A stretch of 64,000 bases of DNA from positions 53,340 to 117,339 of the forward strand of contig NZ_JACHIB010000018.1 of assembly GCF_014203015.1 (NCBI RefSeq), written 5' to 3'. The DNA comes from Castellaniella defragrans (lineage in GTDB: Bacteria > Pseudomonadota > Gammaproteobacteria > Burkholderiales > Burkholderiaceae_B). The notes below the pieces were generated by a model. The model was not told where the DNA came from and did no database searches. It saw only the letters and a list, made by a program, of their open reading frames with translations. The position numbers and the translations under genes are program-made. This document shows, piece by piece, positions 42,006-50,456 of this stretch (the stretch's first letter is position 1; each line of letters opens with the position of its first letter).

Positions 42006-42341
42006 TCATCCCAGGGCGGCGACGGCGTCGGCGCGGGTCGCGCAGACCTTCAGGATGGCGAGAAAGCCGCTGATCTCGAAGACTTCGCGCACGTTGGGCT
42101 GGATGTCGCACAGCACCAGCGCGCCGCCCGCCTGCTTGAGTTTTTTCGCCAGCAGCAGCACGACCCGCAGGCCGGCGCTGGAGATGTAGTCGAGGCGCGC
42201 CAGATCGAGCACGATGCGGTGTTCGCCCTTGTCGACCTGGGTCATGAGATCGGCCTCGAAGGCGGCGGCGTTGGCGCTGTTGACCTGGCCCTCGGGCTGG
42301 AAGATGAGCGCGGATCCGGACTTGTCGATGGCAAAAGGCAT
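42006..42341 (-). CDS. btrV: STAS-domain anti-sigma factor antagonist (BtrV-like)
   Basis: A 111-residue single STAS domain of the SpoIIAA/RsbV type. The core is LIFQPEGQVNSANAAAFEAD, RIVLDLARLDYISSAGLRVV and GGALVLCDIQPNVREVFEIS. The phosphorylatable Ser should be Ser55 in DYISSAGLR. Its position beside the btrS-like gene makes it the counterpart of Bordetella BtrV, part of the BtrU-BtrV-BtrW partner-switching system that controls type III secretion. No kinase (BtrW) or phosphatase (BtrU) gene is in this window. Confidence 0.85.
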   Translation of the reverse strand: MPFAIDKSGSALIFQPEGQVNSANAAAFEADLMTQVDKGEHRIVLDLARLDYISSAGLRVVLLLAKKLKQAGGALVLCDIQPNVREVFEISGFLAILKVCATRADAVAALG

Positions 42342-42504
42342 GGCAGGCTTGGAGGGAGATGAGAAACGGCGTACGATCGGACCTCATCATACGCGAAACG
42401 GCGGCCCCATGGCACAGGCAAGCAGACGCCGCCCGCGCACGCGGGCGTCGGATCGGGCGGCGGATCAAAAGTCAATTCCGGCAAGATTCCGGATACACCG
42501 GGCC

Positions 42505-42530
42505 GGAACCTTTGCGCTACCCTGTGTTAC
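42505..42530 (+). promoter_or_regulatory. Putative BtrS promoter element of the BspR-like gene
   Basis: GGAAC (42505-42509), 16-bp spacer, GTTAC (42526-42530) followed by TCA. One of four such elements at type III genes in this window. It ends 66 nt before the ATG at 42597. Confidence 0.7.
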
Positions 42531-42596
42531 TCAGCGTGCAAAGGCCTCTCTTCGCCCGGTGGCCCCGCCATCGCAGTTGCTCGAACCGACTTCCCT

Positions 42597-43172
42597 ATGA
42601 ATACCCTTCCGCCCGTCTCGTTTCCTTCGCACGAGCTGCCGAACCTGGACCGGTTCGCCGCCGCCACGCGCGGCGCCGAATCGGTCTACATCTCCGTGTC
42701 GGGCCAGTCGATGCAGGTGCTGGGCACCGGCACGACGCCGGGCGGGCGCAGCGTGGCCTGGGTCGCCCCCGACGTGGACACCACGCGCCTGTTCACCGCA
42801 GCCCTGGAACACAGCTACGGCGCCGGCATCGCCCGCAGCGTGGCGCGCGAACTGGGGCTGGAGCCCAGCCCGGGCAAGCCGCTGTCCTCGCGCACGGTCA
42901 TGCAGGCACTGGACATGGCGCGGACGGCCAGCCAGGCGCTCTCGGGCGTGGACTTTGTCACGCGCCTGGATTGCTCGGCCAGCGCCCAGGGGACCGGCTT
43001 CAAGGCCGCCTGCCAGGCGCTGGGCCTGGATCCATCCGGCCTGGATCCGCAGCGGCGCCAGGACATCGACCAGGCCATGCAGCTCAGGTTCGAGCAGGCC
43101 GCCGCCCAGGGCCGCAGTCCCGTGGCGCCCGAAGCCGCCCAGGCCTGGCTGCGCGAGCTGCTGCGCGCCTGA
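42597..43172 (+). CDS. Probable BspR/BtrA-like secreted anti-sigma regulator
   Basis: A 191-residue soluble protein without recognised motifs. The N-terminus is Ser/Thr/Pro-containing and uncharged (MNTLPPVSFPSHELPNLDRF), as in type III secreted proteins, and the C-terminal half is helical. It sits directly upstream of the btrS-like gene in the same direction and carries its own BtrS-type promoter. Bordetella has at this place btrA/bspR, which encodes a secreted anti-sigma factor for BtrS of similar size as I recall. The assignment rests on position, size and composition, not on a recognised domain; a type III chaperone or new effector is possible. Confidence 0.5.
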   Translation: MNTLPPVSFPSHELPNLDRFAAATRGAESVYISVSGQSMQVLGTGTTPGGRSVAWVAPDVDTTRLFTAALEHSYGAGIARSVARELGLEPSPGKPLSSRTVMQALDMARTASQALSGVDFVTRLDCSASAQGTGFKAACQALGLDPSGLDPQRRQDIDQAMQLRFEQAAAQGRSPVAPEAAQAWLRELLRA

Positions 43173-43249
43173 TCCCCTGCCCATTCGCAGCGATCCGCCG
43201 GCCCGGCCGGGCCCCGGGAAGCAGGTTCTTATAAACCTAAGGTAATTTC

Positions 43250-43278
43250 TTGTAAGACCTCGTGTCCTGGTCTAGAAT
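43250..43278 (+). promoter_or_regulatory. Sigma-70 promoter of btrS
   Basis: TTGTAA (43250-43255), 17-bp spacer, TAGAAT (43273-43278). A/T-rich DNA just upstream holds related words TTCTTATAAACC and TTTCTTGTAAGAC, which might be activator half-sites. The start of transcription would be near 43285, about 34 nt before the ATG at 43319. Confidence 0.75.
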
Positions 43279-43318
43279 CCCCTGGATCAGCGCCGCCTCT
43301 TGCTCTCCGTCCCGCCTC

Positions 43319-43927
43319 ATGAACCTTCCCTCCGACCCTGACGGCATTGTGCCGGACTCCGCGCAGCAGGCAATCCTCCCCGACCCTCCCGAATCCCCCA
43401 GTCCCGCCGACGAACGCCTGTTCCGCGACCTGGTCCAGGAACACAGCAGCCGCCTGCAGCGTTTCATCGTCCGGCACATCGGCAGCATCAGCGAAGCCGA
43501 GGACATCGCCCAGCAGGCCTTCACCGAGGCCGCCCGCTCGTATCGGACCTTCCGCGGCGAATCGCAGCTGTCCACCTGGCTGTACGGCATCGCGCTGAAC
43601 CTGATCCGCAACCATCTGTCGCGGGCACCCGAACGCCGCTACGACTTCGTCGGCGACAGCGGCCTGGACGACCTGGCCGCCGAATCCGTCACCCCCGAGG
43701 AAGCCGCCGAGCAGGCCCAGTCCATGCGCCTGCTGCAGGAATCCCTGGACGAGCTTCCCGAAAGCATGCGCAGCATCCTGCTGCTGGTGGGGCTGGACAA
43801 CCTTTCCTACGAAGAAGCGGCCGCGCTGCTGTCGGTGCCCATCGGCACGGTCCGCAGCCGCCTGTCGCGGGCGCGCGGCGCCTTGCGCGACCGGCTGGAG
43901 CGCAAGGGCCTGACGCTGAATTTCTGA
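43319..43927 (+). CDS. btrS: ECF sigma factor BtrS-like
   Basis: A 202-residue ECF-type sigma factor. Region 2: ERLFRDLVQEHSSRLQRFIV and SEAEDIAQQAFTEAARSYRT; the linker is LSTWLYGIALNLIRNHLSRA; region 4: LDELPESMRSILLLVGLDNL and SYEEAAALLSVPIGTVRSRLSRARG. It belongs with HrpL/BtrS-type sigma factors that switch on type III genes. The ATG at 43319 is preferred over a GTG at 43262, which would lie inside the promoter. Upstream is the BspR-like gene, and four GGAAC/GTTAC elements are its likely targets. Confidence 0.88.
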   Translation: MNLPSDPDGIVPDSAQQAILPDPPESPSPADERLFRDLVQEHSSRLQRFIVRHIGSISEAEDIAQQAFTEAARSYRTFRGESQLSTWLYGIALNLIRNHLSRAPERRYDFVGDSGLDDLAAESVTPEEAAEQAQSMRLLQESLDELPESMRSILLLVGLDNLSYEEAAALLSVPIGTVRSRLSRARGALRDRLERKGLTLNF

Positions 43928-43954
43928 CGGCGCCCGGACCGGGGCACGCCGCCG

Positions 43955-46402
43955 TCAGACGTCCTTTGGGGGCGTCCGCTCGAAGTGGTGGCGGAACTGG
44001 GGCGGCTCGGACATGCGGAAGCGCAAACCGTCGGACGAGACATCCAGCGTCACCTGCGCCAGCGCCCAACTGGCCGAACGGTCCATCGATACCAGCACGG
44101 TGTTACCGTCCCTGTCGAGCGCAGGGACGGTATCGAGCGGCAACTTCATCGTCGCCACGACGCGGAAGCTGCCATCCTCCTCCTTCTCGAGGTCGCAATG
44201 GAAGGAACCACCGTGGGCGCCCGGCAAGACGGTGGTGCCGTCTTCCAGCCTGAACGGCCCGTCCTTGCCCATGCTAAGCACGCCGTTCAGGATGCCTCCT
44301 CCCAGTTGCTGGTTCATCAGGCGCGTCAGAGGCTCCGCGGCGGGGCCGGCGACCGCGAACAGCGCATCCACGGCTTCGCCCATGTGAGCGGCATGCTGGT
44401 CCGCGGCCACGGTGCGGGGCCATGTGGTGCGCACCGGAGCGCCGCTCGCATCGGAGCCCCGGACCGACAGCGAAAAGGTGACCCGTTCGACGCTGTCATG
44501 GAAGAAGGCTTTACCGACGGGGAATGTCATGTGGGTGCCATGTACCGGCAGGGTGACCATATACGTGGGGTGCAGGCCGGGATCGACGGGCTCTTCCACG
44601 TGCGGCGCCATGCTGGCCCCCATGGCGTCGGTCAGCACCGGCATCGTCCGGTGGGCGGCCGGATCGTAACGGACGCCATATTGCTCGGTCACCATGGTGT
44701 AGAACGAATCCGGAGGCATGATGGGCTCGATGTGGTCGAAATCCCCGGTCGACCCGGCCTGGCGGGCGAGTGTCTCCTGCAAACCATGGCGGATGCTGCC
44801 CAGCAGTTGCTGGGTCAAGCTGAGCCGCTTGAACGCGGCCATCGCCCCGGACGGGCAATCGCGCAGCTCTGCCAGAACCGCGCCCAGACCGGCAAACGCG
44901 TTGCCGAACCCTTCTTCCAAGCCCCTCAGCAGTCTCAGATGCCGGCCCGCCCGCTGGCCGATCTCGTCCCGGATGTCGCCCAGGGAGTCGAGCGCCTGCC
45001 GGACGGTCTGCCGGGCCGTTCTGCCGAGGTCGTCCGCGCCGGCCCTGCCGCCGTAATGGCCCAGCCGGGTCAGATGCTGCTCGTACCGAAATTCCAGTTC
45101 GGCCAGATCGCGCAGTTGCTGCACCAGCACCTGCACGTCCGGCGAGTCCGCCGCCAGGGTCATCAGGACGTCGCCCACGCTCTCGGCCACCTGCTGACTG
45201 AGCGCCTGGACGCGCGCCAGACCCTCGGCGCGGGCATCCTCGCGGTCCAGCCGCAGGCCGAACGCCGACAACTCGCCGCAGAGGCGCAGCCGGCCCAGGG
45301 TGACGTCGTCCAGGCGCGCGAGCGAACCCCGCGTCAGCGGCCCCGCGGGATTGGATCCCGGGTCGCGCAGCGCGTCCATGGCCAGAGCGACCTGTTCGCG
45401 CACGGCGCGCGCGGTCGCCGCCGGCGGAGCGCCGAAGCCGCAATTCATCTGATCGACGCCCCAGCTCAAGTGGAGCAGCGCCTTGCCGATGGCGACGCGG
45501 TCGCCCTGTCCGATGGCGGCCGCCAGATCGGGAATCAACGCGGGCCACTTGCGATCGACTCGCGCCTGGATTTCCTTGTCCAGCGCCTTGCTCAGGTGGT
45601 CCACCGTGGCCGCGCCCTGCCGGCTCAGGCCGGCCGGGCCGGCATGCAGCCCCCCTTGCAGACTCCTCAGGTCGTTGTTGGACCAGGACTGCAGATGGAC
45701 ATCGAGCGTGTCGTGGCCCAGCATGGACAGGTGGGACGACAGGCGGACGAGCGGTTCATCCAGGGCCTGGCCGTCAAGCGGGCTGGCGGCGAGCAGGGAG
45801 CGGATCTGCGCCAGGGGTTCCTGCAACACGCGGCCAGCCAGTTCCGCCTTCATGGCGCCGTCGATCTGGTCCAGCACCTGGGCCGCCTGCTCGCGCAGCC
45901 GGGGCGGAGCCATCTGGCCGATCACCGCCTCGCGGTCCTTGGCGGTGCCCAGCACGCCGCCGCGCAGGGCGCTCAGGTCCATCACGCTCAGTTCGCGCAG
46001 ATAGGTGTTCAGGGATTCCTTGCCGCCGGGCAGCCTGGACAGGTCCCCGCCCGACAGCGCGCCCAGCCGGGCCAGGTCCGCGGCGATGCGGGACCGGGCC
46101 TTCGGATCGCCGGACGGCGCCGTCAGATGGCCCAGCAGATTGCCGATGCGGCGGCTGTTGTCGCGCGTCTGGTCCAGCACGCGCTGCTGGGCCCGCAGTT
46201 CGGGACTGGCGCTGACGTGAAACGCGATTTTCGACAGCAGCTGACCGACACGCTGCGAGAAATTCGGGCCGGGTGCGCGCGGCGTGGCGCCCGGCTCCGC
46301 CTTGAAGCGCAGATTGCCGACCCGGCCCAGAGGGCCGTCATCGAGCAGTTGCCGCTGCGGGTCCTGGACGGCGGATCGGGCGAGGTTCTGGATGGCTGGC
46401 AT
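43955..46402 (-). CDS. Putative large type III effector, family unknown
   Basis: An 815-residue protein with no signal peptide, no membrane segment and no motif I recognise. The N-terminus (MPAIQNLARSAVQDPQRQLL) and first ~60 residues are polar, fitting a secretion signal and chaperone-binding part. Residues ~60-520 look like long alpha-helices rich in Leu/Ala/Arg (for example REQAAQVLDQIDGAMKAELA). From ~530 the composition changes: Tyr, Phe, His, Met and β-type stretches appear (PTYMVTLPVHGTHMTFPVGK, RLEDGTTVLPGAHGGSFHCD, SSDGLRFRMSEPPQFRHHFE), suggesting a distinct globular C-terminal domain. AAGGAGA precedes the ATG. A chaperone-like gene lies 26 nt upstream behind a BtrS-type promoter. 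It is unlike the parts of BteA or AxoU I can recall. Confidence 0.6.
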   Translation of the reverse strand: MPAIQNLARSAVQDPQRQLLDDGPLGRVGNLRFKAEPGATPRAPGPNFSQRVGQLLSKIAFHVSASPELRAQQRVLDQTRDNSRRIGNLLGHLTAPSGDPKARSRIAADLARLGALSGGDLSRLPGGKESLNTYLRELSVMDLSALRGGVLGTAKDREAVIGQMAPPRLREQAAQVLDQIDGAMKAELAGRVLQEPLAQIRSLLAASPLDGQALDEPLVRLSSHLSMLGHDTLDVHLQSWSNNDLRSLQGGLHAGPAGLSRQGAATVDHLSKALDKEIQARVDRKWPALIPDLAAAIGQGDRVAIGKALLHLSWGVDQMNCGFGAPPAATARAVREQVALAMDALRDPGSNPAGPLTRGSLARLDDVTLGRLRLCGELSAFGLRLDREDARAEGLARVQALSQQVAESVGDVLMTLAADSPDVQVLVQQLRDLAELEFRYEQHLTRLGHYGGRAGADDLGRTARQTVRQALDSLGDIRDEIGQRAGRHLRLLRGLEEGFGNAFAGLGAVLAELRDCPSGAMAAFKRLSLTQQLLGSIRHGLQETLARQAGSTGDFDHIEPIMPPDSFYTMVTEQYGVRYDPAAHRTMPVLTDAMGASMAPHVEEPVDPGLHPTYMVTLPVHGTHMTFPVGKAFFHDSVERVTFSLSVRGSDASGAPVRTTWPRTVAADQHAAHMGEAVDALFAVAGPAAEPLTRLMNQQLGGGILNGVLSMGKDGPFRLEDGTTVLPGAHGGSFHCDLEKEEDGSFRVVATMKLPLDTVPALDRDGNTVLVSMDRSASWALAQVTLDVSSDGLRFRMSEPPQFRHHFERTPPKDV

Positions 46403-46428
46403 GGGGTCTCCTTGGGAACGAGCGCGGC

Positions 46429-46902
46429 TCAGACGCGCAGGCCGAAATCGGGCGGCAGGACGCTGGCCGAGGCGGGGGCGCCGCCAAGGTCCGGCGCGGC
46501 ATCCTGGACGCTCCCGTCCAGGCGCCGCTGCCAGTCGGCCGCCACCGCCGCCATGGATTCGACGGTCGCGCGCAGCCAGGCCGTATCGGCGCGCGCAAGC
46601 TCCAGCCGGCGCGACAGCAGCAGTTCCCCCGTGACTTCGTCCAGGCCCAGCGCCGCGCCGTCGGTGTCGCGGCCGAAGGCATTGGCGGCCAGCATCTGCT
46701 GGTACACGGCGTGGCGGCGCGCGGGATCGGCCGGCGCCCGCCCCAGCACCACGTAGCAATGCAGCGCATCGAGCTGCGGGTCATGCTCCAGATGCAGCAC
46801 CGGCCCCGACTCGAAGGCCAGGGAGGCCGTTCCGGCCTCGTTCAGTGCCAGGGGGGTGCCGGCCTCCTGGCCGAACAGTGAAATCAGGCTGGATGCGTCC
46901 AT
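46429..46902 (-). CDS. CesT/SycE-type class I chaperone for the adjacent effector
   Basis: A 157-residue small acidic protein (MDASSLISLFGQEAGTPLAL, VLHLEHDPQLDALHCYVVLG, YQQMLAANAFGRDTDGAALG, ELLLSRRLELARADTAWL). The alternating β-strands and helices, size and acidity fit a class I type III chaperone such as BtcA or SycE. AGGA lies 7 nt before the ATG at 46902. It is cotranscribed with the effector gene downstream and has its own BtrS-type promoter at 46959-46983. Effector specificity is inferred from the pairing. Confidence 0.75.
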   Translation of the reverse strand: MDASSLISLFGQEAGTPLALNEAGTASLAFESGPVLHLEHDPQLDALHCYVVLGRAPADPARRHAVYQQMLAANAFGRDTDGAALGLDEVTGELLLSRRLELARADTAWLRATVESMAAVAADWQRRLDGSVQDAAPDLGGAPASASVLPPDFGLRV

Positions 46903-46958
46903 GGATGTCCTCGCGGTCTGCGGGCGCGGCACGGCCGCCGCGCCCTACTGCCGCTTCA

Positions 46959-46983
46959 GTAACGCCGCGAGACCGGACGTTCC
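46959..46983 (-). promoter_or_regulatory. Putative BtrS promoter element of the chaperone-effector pair
   Basis: On the minus strand GGAAC (46983-46979), 15-bp spacer, GTTAC (46963-46959) then TGA. It lies between bscC and the chaperone gene, 56 nt before the ATG. Confidence 0.72.
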
Positions 46984-47009
46984 CTGGAGAGCCGTCCGCG
47001 CGGCCCGCT

Positions 47010-49004
47010 TCAGGGCTCGACGGGACGCAGCTCGACGTGCACGGCGGGCCCGCCCGCCACCGCGGCGGCGCCGCCGCGCGGCACGTCGGCATCGCCCAGC
47101 GCCCGGGACTCGACGTAGGACGGCCCGACCCGCACGGGGCCGGTCACCACGGCCTCGCGCACGGCATCGAAGCGCACCCGCGTCTGCTGCCCCCGGATCA
47201 GGTCGAGGTATTCGCCCGCGCTCATGGGCTTGCCGTCGTCCGGCCAGGTGGCGCTCAGGGCCGGGCCGGTGTCGCCCGACTGCAGGCGCGGCGGCGCCAC
47301 GGGATTGCCCTGGATCGACACCACGCGCGGACGCAGCAGGAACAGCCGCTCGCGGCGCTGCATGGTCTTGCTCTTGCTGGAGAACAGCGCGCCCAGCACG
47401 GGAATGTCGCCCAGGCCGGGGACCTTGTCGACCTGCTGGCTGTCCTGGCTGCTGTTGTAGCCGCCGACCAGCAGGGTCTGCCCGTCGCCCACGATGGCCA
47501 GGGTGCTGATGCTGCTCTTGCGCACCGTCGGCAGCGCGCCGATCTTGCGCTCGTCCTGGATGCGGCCGTCCTCGATGTCCACCGTGAGCTCGACCCGGCG
47601 CCGGTCGGCGCCGCCCTCGATGTAGCGCGGCGTCACGCGCAGCGAGGTGCCCACCGTGACCGGCGTGACGGTGGCCACGCGCTCGCCCGTGGTCTGGATG
47701 TAGAAGGTGTCCGACAGGTCGATCAGGGCGCCCATGTTGTCGGCCGTCAGGATGGAGGGCTGCGACAGGATGTTGGCCGCTCCCTTCGTCTCCAGCGCGT
47801 GCAGGCGGGCCGCCAGCACGTTGCTGACGGACAGCCCCAGGGTGCCCGGCGCCAGGGCGGTGGCCGCGCTGTCCACCGGCAGCCCGTTGCTGGGGCTGAG
47901 GCCGAAATCGCTGTAGCCGAAGGTCGCGTTGCCGGCCTTCGCGCCCCAGGTCACGCCCAGTTCGCTGACGTTGTCGGAATTGACGTCGACGATCATCGCC
48001 TCGATTTCGATCAGGGTGCTGGGCACGTCGAGCTGTTCGATGAGCTGGCGGTAGATGGGGATGCGGTCGGGGATGTCCTGCACGATGATGGCGTTCAGGC
48101 GGGGATCGGCCTGCACCGTGGGCTCGCGGAACCGCAGCCCCTGGCCGGCGGAGCGCCGCCTGGACTCCGGCGCCGCCGCACCGGCCGCGCCGCCCGTCGC
48201 CGGCGCCTCCGCGCCCGATGCGCCGCCGGCCTCCCCGGCGGGGCCGGCGAAGACGGGCGGATTGTCGCGCAGCGGGGCGGCCACCGCCGCCAGCGTCTCG
48301 TTGTTGGCGCCCGATCCCGAGCCCAGGATGAGGTTGCGCAGCACCGTCGCCAGGCCGGGCGTGACCACGCTCTGCGTGCGGTAGCTGACGGTGCGGTCGT
48401 TGACCGAGGCGTGCTTGAGGCGGAACACCGCCACCTGCTGCCCGCCCGCCCCCAGGGGCAGCGCGGCCACCATCTTCTGCACCAGCTTGACGTAGGCGGG
48501 CGGCCCCGAGACCAGGGCGATCCCCTGGTCGGCCAGCTCGCCCCAGCCGAAGCGCGCATCGAGCACGCCCAGCTCCAGCAGGGCGTCGCGCAGCGCCGTG
48601 ATCGAACTGCCCATGGCGCTGATCGAGCGCGTCACCATGGCGCTGGCGGGGCTGACGAACAGGGTGCCCGAATAGACGAACCAGTTGAAGCCGTACACCC
48701 CGCCCAGGCGGTCCATGAACTCGGTGGGCGTGGCCGTGTTGAACTTGCCGTTGACCGTGCCCGTCACGCCGGGCGCCAGGTCCAGGGCCAGGCTGAAGCC
48801 GCCCGCGAACTGCCGCAGCACACTCTGCAGGCTCTCGTTCTCGGCGTAGTAGCTGTAGGCGGCCATCGGCCAGTTGGGCGCGGCCCGCACGGGCGTGCCC
48901 GCCAGGCACAGGGCCAGCGCGCAGGCCGGCAGCCACCGGTTCAACAAGGCGCATCCTCTCCGTGCCGCATGCCGCGCCGCCCTCGATTTCACGGGATGTC
49001 TCAT
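47010..49004 (-). CDS. bscC: Type III secretion outer-membrane secretin (BscC/SctC)
   Basis: A 664-residue secretin that forms the outer-membrane ring. A basic start and hydrophobic stretch WLPACALALCLAGTPVRA form the signal peptide. Periplasmic N-domains follow (YAENESLQSVLRQFAGGFSL; DRIPIYRQLIEQLDVPSTLI), with a Ser/Gly/Ala-rich insert (~residues 250-290). The C-terminal secretin core has VATVTPVTVGTSLRVTPRYI, VGDGQTLLVGGYNSSQDSQQ, DKVPGLGDIPVLGALFSS and RRERLFLLRPRVV. The ATG at 49004 overlaps the bscW stop (ATGA). Last apparatus gene of the leftward operon. Confidence 0.95.
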   Translation of the reverse strand: MRHPVKSRAARHAARRGCALLNRWLPACALALCLAGTPVRAAPNWPMAAYSYYAENESLQSVLRQFAGGFSLALDLAPGVTGTVNGKFNTATPTEFMDRLGGVYGFNWFVYSGTLFVSPASAMVTRSISAMGSSITALRDALLELGVLDARFGWGELADQGIALVSGPPAYVKLVQKMVAALPLGAGGQQVAVFRLKHASVNDRTVSYRTQSVVTPGLATVLRNLILGSGSGANNETLAAVAAPLRDNPPVFAGPAGEAGGASGAEAPATGGAAGAAAPESRRRSAGQGLRFREPTVQADPRLNAIIVQDIPDRIPIYRQLIEQLDVPSTLIEIEAMIVDVNSDNVSELGVTWGAKAGNATFGYSDFGLSPSNGLPVDSAATALAPGTLGLSVSNVLAARLHALETKGAANILSQPSILTADNMGALIDLSDTFYIQTTGERVATVTPVTVGTSLRVTPRYIEGGADRRRVELTVDIEDGRIQDERKIGALPTVRKSSISTLAIVGDGQTLLVGGYNSSQDSQQVDKVPGLGDIPVLGALFSSKSKTMQRRERLFLLRPRVVSIQGNPVAPPRLQSGDTGPALSATWPDDGKPMSAGEYLDLIRGQQTRVRFDAVREAVVTGPVRVGPSYVESRALGDADVPRGGAAAVAGGPAVHVELRPVEP

Positions 49005-49399
49005 GCCGCCCGCCGGGCCGTGCCCGTCCAGAACGACAGGGCGTTGGCGAACCGGCCCACGGCCTCGTCCACCCCGGCGGCCTCCGTATCGGGCCGCACC
49101 ATCTGCTGCAGCCACAGGGCGTCCTCGTCCGGATCGACCACGCAGGCCGAGGGGTAGCGGCTGAGCATGCCGGCGGCCTGCCGGCCGATCTCGTCGAAGA
49201 ACCGGTCGCGTGCCAGGCCCGCCGGCGGCAGGGTGCGCAGCCGCGCGCTGATCGCCAGCCAGCCATTGCGCGCGCCCCGCAGGTGCACGCGGTATTTGTC
49301 GTCGATCAGGACCGTGAGGCGGCCGTCGGCGCGCACGCCGTCGGCCATGCCGTGGCGGGCGGCATAGTCCGCGATCAGGGGATGGGAAGGGACGTTCAT
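49001..49399 (-). CDS. bscW: CesT-like type III chaperone (BscW)
   Basis: A 132-residue protein with the βαβ pattern of class I chaperones: GRLTVLIDDKYRVHLRGARN, GWLAISARLRTLPPAG, SACVVDPDEDALWLQQMVRP. In Bordetella the gene between bscU and bscC is called bscW, and this one sits in that place, 4 nt after bscU and overlapping bscC. Its client is not known from the sequence; assisting secretin or an effector are both possible. Confidence 0.7.
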   Translation of the reverse strand: MNVPSHPLIADYAARHGMADGVRADGRLTVLIDDKYRVHLRGARNGWLAISARLRTLPPAGLARDRFFDEIGRQAAGMLSRYPSACVVDPDEDALWLQQMVRPDTEAAGVDEAVGRFANALSFWTGTARRAA

Positions 49400-49403
49400 C
49401 GTT

Positions 49404-50456
49404 CTACTCCGGTGATTCCGCCGCCAGCTTGCGCACCAGGCGCAGCACTTCGGCGACGGGTTCTATGAGTTCGCTCGGGATGTACTGATCCGGCTGGGCG
49501 TCGGCCATCAGCGCCCGCGCCAGGGGGATGTTCTGCATGACGGGCACGCCCGCCTCGCGCGCGGCGCGCATCATGTCCAGCGCCAGGGCGCCCTCGCCCT
49601 TGGCGAGCACCACGGGCAGCGGCGTCTCGTCCTGGTCGTAATACAGCGCGATCGCCAGGTGCGTCGGATTGGTCACCACCACCGTGGCCTTGCGCGCGCT
49701 CTGGACGGCGCCCTGCATCGCCATTTCCTGGTGCAGGTGCTTGCGCTTGCCCTTGATGTGGGGGTCGCCTTCCATTTCCTTGTATTCCTGCTTGACCTCC
49801 GCCTTGCTCATCATGAGCTGCTTGCGGTGCTGCATGCGCTGCCAGACGAAATCGGCCAGGGAAATGACGACGTAGGCGACCGCCACGTGGGCGAGCAGCG
49901 TGCGCAGCATGCCGCCCACCCCGGTCTGCAGGCCGGCCAGGCCGCTGTGCGGCACTGACATGAGCTGCGGCAGCGCATCGCGCACCACCAGCGTGACCAG
50001 CACCGAGAGAAAGACGATCTTGAGCGCCGACTTGAGGAACTCGACCAGGTTCTTCTTGGAGAAGATGTTCTTCAGGTTGCTGAGCGGATTGAGCTTCTGC
50101 CCCGAGGGGATGAGCTTCTTGAAGGCCAGCACGATGCCCACCTGCAGGAACTCGCCGAACAGGCCGATGCCCAGCACGATCAGCACGAAGGGCAGCAGCA
50201 GCGCCAGGGCTTCGCGCAGGACGGCCTCCAGCGCGGTCTTGAGCGCGATCTCGAAGGGCATGCCCGCCAGGGCCGCCGGCACCAGCAGGATGCGCCCGAG
50301 CGATTCGATCAGGTTCGAGGCGTTGCCCAGCATGTAGCCGAACAGGGCCAGGATGAGCAGGGTCTGGGTGAAGTCCTTGCTGTGCGCGACGTCGCCCTTC
50401 TGGCGCGCCTCGCGCAGCCGCTTGGCGCTGGGCGGTTCGGTCTTCTCGCCGCTCAT
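49404..50456 (-). CDS. bscU: Type III export switch protein (BscU/SctU)
   Basis: A 350-residue FlhB/YscU protein. MSGEKTEPPSAKRLREARQK is the family start, followed by four hydrophobic segments and the cytoplasmic domain with the autocleavage motif NPTH in VVVTNPTHLAIALYYD; cleavage between Asn and Pro switches substrate specificity. The ATG overlaps the bscT stop (ATGA). Confidence 0.97.
   Translation of the reverse strand: MSGEKTEPPSAKRLREARQKGDVAHSKDFTQTLLILALFGYMLGNASNLIESLGRILLVPAALAGMPFEIALKTALEAVLREALALLLPFVLIVLGIGLFGEFLQVGIVLAFKKLIPSGQKLNPLSNLKNIFSKKNLVEFLKSALKIVFLSVLVTLVVRDALPQLMSVPHSGLAGLQTGVGGMLRTLLAHVAVAYVVISLADFVWQRMQHRKQLMMSKAEVKQEYKEMEGDPHIKGKRKHLHQEMAMQGAVQSARKATVVVTNPTHLAIALYYDQDETPLPVVLAKGEGALALDMMRAAREAGVPVMQNIPLARALMADAQPDQYIPSELIEPVAEVLRLVRKLAAESPE

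Noticed and set aside
43955..46402. Naming the effector BteA/BopC or AxoU
   Set aside because: Length and visible sequence do not match what I recall of BteA, and no patatin GxSxG with a DG dyad as in AxoU was found.
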